Shown in pieces: positions 44,501 through 50,400 of a DNA stretch of 64,000 nucleotides. The position numbers and the translations under genes are program-made. How positions within the stretch are numbered: position 1 is the stretch's first letter; every line of letters begins with the position of its first letter. The DNA comes from Bacillus vallismortis (GTDB taxonomy: Bacteria > Bacillota > Bacilli > Bacillales > Bacillaceae). The notes below the pieces were generated by a model that was not told where the DNA came from, ran no database searches, and saw nothing but the letters and a program-made list of their open reading frames with translations. Location of the stretch: positions 1,912,137-1,976,136 of the forward strand of contig NZ_CP160797.1 of the NCBI RefSeq assembly GCF_040784915.1. Reading direction: 5' to 3'.

Positions 44501-46073
44501 TGATGAACAAGGCCGAGTGTGTGTGCGAATCAAGGGTATTTCCTCAAGGGTGCTGGAAGAAGACATACAACCGCAAGATGAGCCGAAGTCACCGGATGTC
44601 AAGACATCTCTTGATGGAGCGCTTCTTATGGCGCCGGTATGGGATCAAGTTCAATTGGTGAAGAGCGTCATGCCGCCTGCTGATGAGCGTGTTGTCATCC
44701 TCGGAGGGGATGACAACAGCAGAAAAGCTGTTCAAAGGCAGTATCCGTTTGCCAAAGGGGTGCACATTGAGCCGAACACATCGATTCATGAGATTGCTGA
44801 CCAGCTTGAAGCACTCGGATCGTTTGACCATATTGTGTGGCTGTCTCCTTCTCGTGTGACAGAATGTGAAGTCGGTGACGAAATGATTGAAGCCCAAGGT
44901 CAAGGCGTGATTCAAATATACAGAATCATTAAGGCGATCCAGTCTTTAGGCTATGGAGAGCGGGAGATACGCTGGACGGTCGTGACGGCGAACACGCAAT
45001 ATGTTGATCAGCATGATATTGTCGATCCGGTCGATGCTGGTGTGCACGGCCTGATCGGTTCGATGGCAAAAGAATATCCAAATTGGCAGACAAAGCTGAT
45101 TGATGTCACGAAACATGAGAACTTGCCTGTGCCTGAAATCTTTTCCTTGCCTGCTGATGAAGAAGGGAATACTTGGGCCTACCGGAATAAGAGCTGGCAT
45201 AAATTGCGCTTGATTCCAGTGCACAACAATCAACCGGTGCAAAATAAGTATAAGCGCGGAGGCGTTTATGTCATCATAGGCGGCGCAGGCGGAATTGGCG
45301 AAGTCTGGAGCGAATATATGATCAGAACATACCAGGCGCAGATCGTTTGGATTGGCAGAAGAAAAATGGATCCAGCTATTCAAAGTAAACTCGACAGACT
45401 TTCGCATCTGGGGCCTGCCCCGCTTTACATTCAAGCTGATGCGGCTAACCGAGAGGAATTGGAGCGCGCTTATGAAACAATGAAACAAATGTATCGAGAA
45501 ATCAACGGCATCATTCATTCTGCAATTGTCTTGCAAGACCAAAGCCTGATGAACATGAACGAGGAATGCTTCAGAAACGTTCTTTCTGCAAAAGTAGATG
45601 TCAGTGTGCGAATGGCTCAAGTTTTCCGGCATGAACCACTGGACTTTGTTTTGTTTTTCTCTTCCGTGCAATCGTTTGCGAGAGCTTCGGGACAAAGCAA
45701 TTACGCTGCCGGCTGCAGTTTTAAGGATGCTTTTGCACAGCGGCTTTCTCAAGTATGGCCTTGTGCAGCAGCCGTGATGAATTGGAGTTATTGGGGAAGC
45801 GTCGGTGTGGTTTCCTCACCGGATTATCAGAAGAGAATGGCTCAGGCAGGCATTGGCTCTATTGAAGCCCCTGAAGCGATGGAGGCATTGGAATTGCTGC
45901 TCGGAGGACCGCTGCAGCAGCTGGTGATGATGAAAATGGCAAACGATATGAATGATGAAGCGGAACAGATGGAAGAAACAATTGAAGTTTACCCGGAAAC
46001 TCACAGCTCAGCCATTCAAAAGCTGCGAAGCTATCACCCGGGTGACAGCACAAAGATTCAACAACTGTTATAG
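29532..46073 (+). CDS. pksN: PksN, hybrid NRPS/trans-AT PKS: C-A-PCP-KS-DH-KR-ACP-KS-DH-KR-ACP-KS-DH-KR
   Basis: This 5513-residue subunit inserts an amino acid into the bacillaene chain and then extends it. In the known pathway the residue is alanine; I cannot prove that from the sequence. Order: N-terminal docking helices 1-27, condensation domain 30-470 (HHTIFDG 161-167), adenylation domain 487-1000 (YTSGSTGQPKG near 647; FDVSISELF specificity region; NIYGPTE), PCP 1012-1085 (Ser1045 in GGDS), KS1 1117-1545 (Cys1288, in HSNCSSS), DH1 1725-2015 (H1756), KR1 2030-2443, ACP1 2475-2553 (Ser2512), KS2 2602-3040 (Cys2774), DH2 3232-3515 (H3263), KR2 3530-3947, ACP2 3975-4053 (Ser4013), KS3 4105-4543 (Cys4273), DH3 4730-5015 (H4761) and KR3 5033-5490 (Tyr5391). 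KR3 reads YAAGC instead of YxxxN. The last module lacks MT and ACP, which sit at the start of PksR. The start is ATG 29532, preceded by AGAAGGGAG, within the last codons of pksM. Confidence 0.96.
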   Translation: MNHKEILDAFRSGELTISEVEQHLQGMKRQFKSPLSEGQKGLWMLQKMSPEMSAYHIPLCFRITKPIHAETFKKALLFVQRQYPVLTSVIQEENGIPFQTVQSSEALSFEEEDISNMKSAEILPFLKEKAKVPFRLEAGPLWRTHLFQRSNEECILLITIHHTIFDGVSMLTLISSLFEAYQHLLNGVEPVQQTLTADYYDFVKWETRMLNGREGEEHLAYWKEQLSGNLPVLDLPADRPRSSARKFKGQAYKSLLPHYLRKQIKSFARTYQVNESVVLLSIYKVLLHHYTKQKDIIVGVPTMGRPEDGFESTIGYFINMMAVRSRNLGSQPFTAFIRELQLTMADGLDHAAYPFPALVRELNVDRSAADSPVFQTAFLYQNFFQTTGLQKVLESYQTLGIEYMEDIRQEGEFELALEIYEQENDTVLHLLYNPDLYELSSIEGMMENYMKLAQHMMEDPSLPLETYSFQLNQEQNSLLEQWNATGTNTPNDKCIHEVFEEKAKQNPDAVAVIFEDRSLTYKELDEKSTSVAVYLQHQGVGPEHPVGICTERSFDMIIGILGILKAGGTYVPLDPSFPQERLKYMLEDSQASIVLTQPNVRHSISRLTGSDVKAIDIELACRNGYTDQQSSDLKREVKPEHLAYIIYTSGSTGQPKGVMVEHRSIMNTLNFLESHYPVTAEDAYLLKTNYVFDVSISELFGWFIGNGHLVILPPNGEKSPQLCMDYIEKYRVSHINFVPAMLHVFLETAKDNKQLTEDGPLKYMMVAGEAFPKELVKKAVSIFKNCRVENIYGPTEAAIYAAYFGCGKGDIASHYTPIGKPVSNVKIHIVDRHLKPVPIGKPGELCIAGAGLARGYYHKPGLTAEKFIDNPFEPGTKLYKSGDSARWLPDGNIEYLGRIDSQVKIRGFRVELGAIEIKLGEFPGILDQAVVVKQLEGHQQLAAYYTEKSGHSPADPKKLRRHLKSSLPEYMIPSHFIRLDKMPLSPSGKVDRKELEKREIVFKRKKSNQLQLTEIEDQVLHIWEETLKVSGFGLEDGFFDAGGDSLLAVAVAERIKKELDCEFSVTELFEHSTIRAISQYILEMKNADQAITQIEDNHDLKEDGKYSQQTIPSYFDDSVAIVGISCQFPEAKHHHDFWNRIKEGKESIQFFSEEELRENGVPEELIQHPDYVPVQSAIEGKDLFDPGFFQISPRDAEYMDPQLRLLLLHSWKAIEDAGYVANEIPATSVYMSASSNSYRTLLPKEAIEGHESPDGYVSWVLAQSGTIPTMISNKLGLKGPSYFVHSNCSSSLVGLYQAYKSLTSGESQYALVGGATLHAQSAIGYVHQNGLNFSSDGHVKAFDASADGMAGGEGVAVILLKKAVDAVKDGDHIYAIMRGIGINNDGADKAGFYAPSVKGQTEVIQHVLEQTNIHPETVSYIEAHGTGTKLGDPIEMSALNKVYKQYTDKKQFCGIGSVKTNIGHLDTAAGLAGCIKVAMSLYHNELAPTINCTEPNPNIKFESSPFYVVRERKPLEKREGVHRAALSSFGLGGTNAHAIFEQYENISDMRAENEGNPPYLIPVSAKNSERLLAYVKELLIYISQNEQAHMSLRNIAYTFQVGREAMDSRIIFMVNDLEEWKQQLEAFVNGKTLAEGSIQGEKTRMTSAEQLLGNAEAEELASSRISKEKLKKLAEMWAKGFHVEWRRLYPNTKPRRISLPTYPFAEERYWPESSTSNVTTIEPSCLHPLVHHNTSVLSEQRFSSIFTGQEYFIAEHIIKGMAILPAAVTLEMARAAIEQGIGGLEGQETGIRLKNVVWMRPVVAGNEPVQVNIGLYDEDGGHILYRMYGEPESADAEPVVYNQGIAELIQIKQEKALDLAEIKNRCDQNRLDAALFYEGMIGADYGPGYKSVEAVYKGDGQLLAKLSLPESVMHTSDDYVLHPSVMDGALQAAEYLQNVVRAELSRSEDFKAALPFALEELEIFQQCVSDMWVYVQFNSKNKPGDLIQKVDIDLCDEHGTIYVRMKGFSTRVMEADIQTEPSKMNAETLLLQPVWQEQKAADGAGPKKYAEHLVFLCEYDQETRKQIEAVLKGVHVFSLEARPSSMEARFHSYTEQVFKKVQELIRTKSKGDTLIQVVTSSEGEQQVFSGLTGLLKTAGQENAKLTGQMIEVSSEESGESIAGKLKENQMSSDSYIKYQNGTRYIADWRDIKTASRDISKPWKDDGVYLITGGAGGLGLIFANEITEQTKNATVILTGRSPLSESKRKKLKELRDKGAEVTYRQTDVSDKIGVCQLIDEIQKTYGRLDGILHSAGIIKDSYMVNKPAEDLHDVLAPKVKGLVYLDEASKDLPLDFFILFSSLSGSLGSIGQSDYAAANVFMDMYAGYRNGLAEISQRHGKTLSINWPLWREGGMKVDQETEKRLVQLAGIVPMRAEKGIQALYQAFHSEANQVMVIEGDGHKIKQNMFAKTVSAPMEKKETENLTDQVKSIDTDSLLDKVKAMLKREVAKLLKVKLETIDDHAEMTVYGFDSISMTEFTNHMNRAYKLELTPTVFFDYPTIHAFGKHLAEEYQAVFANTFAVRAVSAQVQPAAKQEQPLHVKAKRRRKQQVILPNAAQSEAGHEPIAIVGISGIFPMAKDVDAFWEALKEGQDCMTEIPKDRWDWREYEGDPAKEGNKTNVKWGGFIDGIADFDPLFFGISPREAEQMEPQQRLLLTYAWKAIEDAGYSAKRLSGTKTGVFIGTGNTGYSSLLSKANSAIEGSAAANTSPSVGPNRVSYFLNLHGPSEPIDTACSSSLVAIHHAISSIEEGTCEMALAGGVNTIILPEVYISFDKAGALSKEGKCKTFSNQADGFAHGEGAGILFLKKLKAAEEAGDHIYGVIKGSAINHGGRAASLTTPNPKAQADVIQSAYQKAGIDPKTVTYIEAHGTGTELGDPVEINGLKSAFQALGMNEGDASANPYCGLGSVKTNIGHLSLAAGAAGVIKILLQLKHKTLAKSLHCETVNPYIQLKNSPFYIVRETEEWKALKNEQGEELPRRAGVSSFGIGGVNAHVIIEEYIPEAADEMIPSITPEHPGIFVLSAKNEARLKEQAQQLADALDKETYRDANLTRIAYTLQAGRDAMEERLGIISGSVEDLQQKLKDFAAGKSDVEDLFRGRIDKGTLQMLTEDEEIQEAVEKWMERGKYAKLLELWVKGFDADWTKLYGENVPKRVSLPTYPFAKDRYWISDHIEKSGSPVANKDTSRLGAAVLHPLMHQNTSNLSEQRFSSIYTGEEFFLADHVVKGQRILPGVAHLELARAAVEQAAEVQGVPCTMKLKNAVWVRPIVVEGQPQHVHIKLLPEENGEISYEIYGNPDIAGEQSIVYSQGSAVLSPAANQPAVDLQSLREQCQQSHFSVDEVYDTYQMIGFEYGPAYRCMEKIYTAEHFVLARLSLHPSALNTLSQYNMHPGLMDSALQASSILTGAGDNQLTLPFAVQELEVFGACSSEMWVYARYSQGSKATDKVQKRDIDMLDENGKVCVRLKGLSFRAAEGGNGSTEPDQMLETLMFEEKWVPKDCEKEHSEPHYERHIVMLCDMNGLTKDSIESRVKGAECIVLDSFREGLAERFQDYAEQALKTVQDLLKSKPQGNVLIQLLTSAERKQYSFSGLSALLKTASLENKKWIGQTIEIDSNENIESIAEKLRENKRHAGDQRIKYEKGKRYINDLREMQMADREISLPWRDKGVYLITGGAGGLGFIFAKEVARQAEQPVLILTGRSALNADQETQLNELQRLGARAEYRRVDVTQAEEASGLITSITSDYGDLNGVIHSAGLIKDNYLMNKTNEELTQVFAPKVKGLVNVDEATEHLALDFFILFSSISGVAGSAGQADYAMANAFMDSYAAYRNELVTAMYRHGQTLSINWPLWKEGGMRANKEIENMTLKNTGVTPMRTETGIQALYKGLAFGKDHVIVMEGIRDMMREKLTQKPSSDDVPMQTAQVPVTPEARMGQDHLFDHIQEALKQTISQLLKIKPEEIDTDMEFNQYGFDSITLTEFANTLNEQYKLDLTPTIFFEHATVHAFGAYLSEEYPNAFTAAQLSNESEMPIQPVKQNIKNMTFSTENRFVNPSVTPVEKTADHRPEPIAIVGMSGVFPKAKDIEEYWKNLKAGADCITEVPKDRWDWQEYYGDPLKESNKTNVKWGGFIDEVADFDPLFFGISPLEAEQMEPQQRLLMTYAWQAIEEAGYSARSLSGTKTGIFIGTGNTGYSSLLSNLDIEGSAAANMSPSAGPNRVSYFLNIHGPSEPIDTACSSSLVAIHHAVCAIENGNCEMAIAGGVNTVVTPQGHIAYDKAGALSKEGRCKTFSDRADGFAVSEGAGILFLKKLTAAERDGDHIYGVIKGSAVNHGGRANSLTTPNPKAQADVVKTAYEKAGIDPRTVTYIEAHGTGTELGDPVEINGLKAAFQELYEKTGDPAVQGSHCGLGSAKTNIGHLSLAAGVAGVIKVLLQLKHKTLVKSLYSETINPYIRLEGSPFYIVQESKEWEVLQDEAGRELPRRAGISSFGIGGVNAHVVIEEYIPKETTRSAQAPAVTAQHPGIFILSAKDENRLKDQAQQLADFISGQPVTSRDLTDIAYTLQEGRDPMEERLGIIAVSAEDLLEKLNLFIAGHASTQYMSGRADKGIVQTLRSDDEIQKTLKSSWEPGTYERLLELWIKGMEIDWSKLYGGKQPKRISLPTYPFAKERYWITDMKEEAVTHHEPNSFETAALHPLVQSNTSDLSEQRFSSTFTGAEFFFTDHKVKGSPVMPGVAYLEMVHAAVSRAVRELKDEQAVIHIKNVVWVQPIVAGGKPIQADISLDPQQDGEMAFNIYTADGHNGRKIHCQGSAAISRAGGIPVQDISMLQDQCSLSTLSHEQCYELFKAIGIDYGPGFQGIDRLYIGRNQALAELSLPLGVSHTLDKFVLHPSMADSALQASIGLKLNSGDEQLSLPFALQELEIFSPCTDKMWVSVTSRPNEDRIQRLDIDLCDEQGRVCVRIKGISSRVLEEDIQPQDEPKSPDVKTSLDGALLMAPVWDQVQLVKSVMPPADERVVILGGDDNSRKAVQRQYPFAKGVHIEPNTSIHEIADQLEALGSFDHIVWLSPSRVTECEVGDEMIEAQGQGVIQIYRIIKAIQSLGYGEREIRWTVVTANTQYVDQHDIVDPVDAGVHGLIGSMAKEYPNWQTKLIDVTKHENLPVPEIFSLPADEEGNTWAYRNKSWHKLRLIPVHNNQPVQNKYKRGGVYVIIGGAGGIGEVWSEYMIRTYQAQIVWIGRRKMDPAIQSKLDRLSHLGPAPLYIQADAANREELERAYETMKQMYREINGIIHSAIVLQDQSLMNMNEECFRNVLSAKVDVSVRMAQVFRHEPLDFVLFFSSVQSFARASGQSNYAAGCSFKDAFAQRLSQVWPCAAAVMNWSYWGSVGVVSSPDYQKRMAQAGIGSIEAPEAMEALELLLGGPLQQLVMMKMANDMNDEAEQMEETIEVYPETHSSAIQKLRSYHPGDSTKIQQLL

Positions 46074-47440
46074 GAGGGGGAGCGCCAATGCTGAACACAG
46101 AAGACATTCTCTGTAAAATGCTTTTCGCACAATTGCAGTCCATAGGTTTTTTCACAGAAAGTAAATCCCAGCCAGTATTGGAGAATTTCTATGGCAGATG
46201 GTTAGAAGAAAGCCACTCGTTTTTAGAACGCCATCAATTTCTCAAGCGGACGGCGAATGGACATGTTCCAACGCGCTCAATAGGAACCGTGAGTGAACTG
46301 TGGATGGAATGGAATGAACAAAAATCGGACCTGCTTCAAGACAATAATATGAAAGCCATGGTGACATTGGTGGAGACAGCACTTAAAGCCTTGCCGGATA
46401 TTCTGACCGGCAAGGTGTCTGCCACCGATATCCTGTTTCCGAATTCATCAATGGATCTAGTAGAAGGCGTCTATAAAAACAACCAAGTCGCAGACTATTT
46501 TAATGATGTGCTGGCGAACACACTAACGGCCTATCTGCAAGAACGTCTGAAGCAAGAGCCTGAGGCAAAGATTCGCATATTAGAAATCGGAGCCGGAACC
46601 GGCGGTACAAGCGCGGCTGTTTTTCAAAAGTTGAAAGCCTGGCAGACACATATAAAAGAATACTGCTATACAGATCTGTCTAAAGCATTTTTAATGCACG
46701 CAGAAAATAAGTACGGCCCGGACAATCCGTATTTGACATATAAACGATTTAATGTGGAGGAGCCGGCATCTGAACAGCATATTGATGCGGGGAGCTATGA
46801 CGTGGTGATTGCAGCGAATGTGCTGCATGCCACGAAAAATATCCGGCAGACATTGCGAAACGCAAAAGCAGTTTTGAAAAAGAACGGACTGCTCCTCTTA
46901 AATGAAATAAGTGATCATAATATATATTCGCATTTGACGTTCGGCCTTTTAGAGGGCTGGTGGCTGTATGAGGATCCTGCTCTCCGTATACCGGGCTGCC
47001 CGGGTCTGTATCCGGACACTTGGGAAATGGTGCTTGAGAGTGAGGGATATCGCCATGTTTCCTTTATGGCTGAACAATCACATCAGCTCGGCCAGCAGAT
47101 CATTGCTGCTGAAAGTAACGGAGTCGTCCGTCAAAAAAAGAAAACTGAGATAGAAGATACAGCACATTTACAAATCGATGCGGAAAAAGTTCATTCACAG
47201 GATAACGATTCTCTCATTGAACAAACGATTCAATTTGTGAAACATACGCTGGCAAAATCGATCAAACTATCACCAGAGCGTATTCACGAAGATACGACTT
47301 TCGAGAAGTATGGAATCGATTCGATTTTGCAGGTCAATTTCATTCGTGAATTAGAAAAAGTAACGGGGGATCTTCCAAAAACCATTTTATTCGAACATAA
47401 CAACACAAAAGAACTCGTCGACTATTTAGTCAAGGAGTAC
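41845..47440 (+). repeat. Paralogous block B, copy split by the pksN/pksR border
   Basis: This is the counterpart of the PksM methylating module, broken between KR and MT by the pksN stop (46071-46073) and the pksR start (46088). The similarity continues on both sides of the break, so one module works from two polypeptides. Confidence 0.7.
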
Positions 47441-50400
47441 GAAAGTAAGCTCCGGACAGCACTGTTAAAAGAAACACAGCAGCCTGCAAAACACGAAGCA
47501 CCTGTTCAAAGGGAGCGTGCAGCTGCTAGTAAGCCGCTAGCTTTTACCGCACGCCGCTTTGCCGGAGAGCAGCAGATCAAAGAAACTCAGCAAGCATCAA
47601 ATAGTGAGTTGAAAAAAGAAAAGACAAGCCATTTCCAAGTGGCACAGACGAATGATCATGGTACAGAAGATATCGCAATAATCGGGATCAGCGGACGCTA
47701 TCCGATGTCTGCTGGCTTAGAAGTGCTTTGGGCGCATTTAATCGCTGGAGACAATTGTATTACAGAGGCGCCGGAATCCAGATGGCGCACATCTTTATTG
47801 AAAACATTATCAAAAGATTCAACACAGTTGGCAGATAAGAAGCGGTATGGCGGATTTTTACAAGACATTGAAGCATTTGACCATCAGCTTTTTGAGGTGG
47901 AGCAAAGCCGGGTGATGGAAATGACACCGGAACTGCGCTTATGTTTAGAAACCGTCTGGGAAACATTTGAGGATGGCGGCTATACCCGAACCCGGCTGAA
48001 TAAACTGCGGGATGATGATGCCGGAGTGGGTGTCTTTATTGGGAATATGTATAACCAGTATTTTTGGAATATCCCATCAGTAGAGCAGGCAGTCCTCAGC
48101 TCAAATGGGGGAGACTGGCATATCGCAAACCGCATTTCCCACTTTTTCAACCTGACTGGACCGAGTATCGCTGTCAGCTCAGCATGCTCCAGTTCATTAA
48201 ACGCCATTCATCTTGCCTGTGAAAGCCTGAAATTGAACAGCAGCTCTATGGCGATTGCGGGAGGAGTCAATTTAACACTCGATCTCTCAAAGTATGATTC
48301 TCTGGAGCGGGCCAATCTGCTGGAAGGCGGAAACCAAAGCAAAAGTTTTGGCACAGGAACCGGACTTATTCCCGGGGAAGGTGTCGGAGCAGTCTTGTTA
48401 AAACCGCTTTCGAAGGCAATGGAAGATCAGGATCATATTTACGCTGTGATCAAAAGCAGTTTTGCCAATCATAGCGGCGGAAGACAGATGTATACAGCAC
48501 CAGATCCGAAACAGCAAGCAAAATTAATCGTCAGGTCGATTGAGCAGTCGGGCATTGATCCGGAGACTATCAGCTATATTGAATCAGCTGCAAATGGTTC
48601 AGCGCTGGGCGATCCTATTGAAATGATTGCATTAACAAACGCATTTGAACAATACACGAATAAGAAACAGTTTTGCGCGATAGGTTCTGTCAAATCCAAT
48701 CTGGGACATTTGGAGGCAGCTTCCGGCATTTCTCAGCTGACAAAAGTGCTGCTGCAGATGAAGAAGGGCACGCTGGTGCCGACAATCAACGCAACACCTA
48801 TCAATCCAAATATTAAGCTGGAAAACACGGCTTTTTATCTTCAAGAACAAACGGAGCCATGGCATCGCTTGAATGATCCTGAAACAGGAAAGCAGTTGCC
48901 TCGCAGAAGCATGATCAATTCCTTCGGAGCGGGGGGAGCCTATGCCAATCTCATTATAGAAGAATTTATAGAGATGGCTCCTGAGAGACGGATCACTTCC
49001 CGCCAGCCGGAATGTACAGCCGTTTTTTCAGCAAAAACAAAATGGAGCCTGCTCAGCTACCTTGAAAACATGCAATTGTTTTTAGAGAAGGAAGCTGCTC
49101 TGGATATTGAACCAATTGTACAGGCTTTACACAGAATAAACCACGATTTAGAGCATAGGGCTGCATTTACAGTAACATCGACTCAGGAACTGATCGAAAA
49201 ACTGAAGATGTTCCGTACAGCAAAAGAAAGCTCACGCCAGCAAGGTATTTATACATCATTCGATTTACAGCCGTGCGCGGGATCAGCCCAAAAGGAACGA
49301 GAAACAAGCGCAGCAGAGCAATGGGCAGCAGGGGCATCCGTTGATTTTAAAGAAGCAGCTCAAGGGAACCGATCCGGCTGGGTTCGCCTGCCGCACTATG
49401 CATTTGATCATCATACATCATTTCATTTCGATGTTCCGGCGGGTCAGGGGAAACCATCAGCTGTCGAAAGCAATAACAATCATCCGGTCATACAAGATCA
49501 ATTCACATATGACGAGCCTTACGTGCAAGGCCACGTCTTCAACAATGAACGGGTGCTTGTCGGCGCGACATACAGCAGTCTGGCCATTGACGCATTTTTC
49601 AACATGTTTCCTGAGGAAAACAGCGGCCGTATCAGCAAATTAAGCTATATCAATCCAATTGTCATCAAACAAGGCGAGACCATTGAACTGCAGGCAAAGC
49701 CTCTTCAAAAAAACCAAGTCATAGAATTACAAATCATGTACCGTGAGCTGGCCTCTGATACATGGAAGCCTGCCGCAATCGGGCAATGCCAAAAAAGTTT
49801 GTTTGAAACAAAAGAAGTCAATATCGAAAGCTTAAAGCAATCGTTAACCGAGCTTCATCACATCGATCAGATGTATAAAGCCGGAAATGGCCCTGAGTGG
49901 GGATCGTTATTTAAGACGATTACACATCTTTACAGAGATCATAAGTCCGTACTGGCAAAAATTCGCCTGCCTCAAAGCGATCTGGCAAACGGGCATCATT
50001 ACACTGTAAGCCCATTGATGACAAACAGCGCCTACTTGGCTATCCTTAGTTTCTTAGAGCAATTTGACATTGAAGGAAGTTTCCTGCCATTTGGAATCAA
50101 TGATATCCAATTTACTAAACATACGATACAAGAGGATTGCTGGCTTCTGATTACATTGGTTAAGAATACAGGTGACATGCTGCTGTTCGATGTAGATGTG
50201 GTCAATGAATCGTCAGAAACGGTGCTGCGTTATTCGGGTTACTCGTTAAAACAACTGCGAGTTACAAATCAAATAAGGAATGAAAATCAGAACATCAAAG
50301 TCCGCGGTCTAAAAGACCGTATCAAAAGCTATGTAACAAATAAACTGGCAGTAAACATGGCCGATCCGTCAAAACTGGCTCTCTCAAAAGCTCATATTAT

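Noticed and set aside
44946-45752. A 268-codon open frame on the - strand inside pksN
   Set aside because: It lies wholly antisense to the KR region of PksN, has no family resemblance, and no ribosome binding site or promoter was seen. Long shadows are expected opposite such codon-biased coding DNA. The same holds for 30114-30674, 41055-41555 and 42351-42860.
46060-46100. Frameshift or sequencing error splitting pksN and pksR
   Set aside because: pksR has its own strong ribosome binding site (AGGAGGGGG) and a clean ATG, and separate PksN and PksR proteins are known. The break is real.
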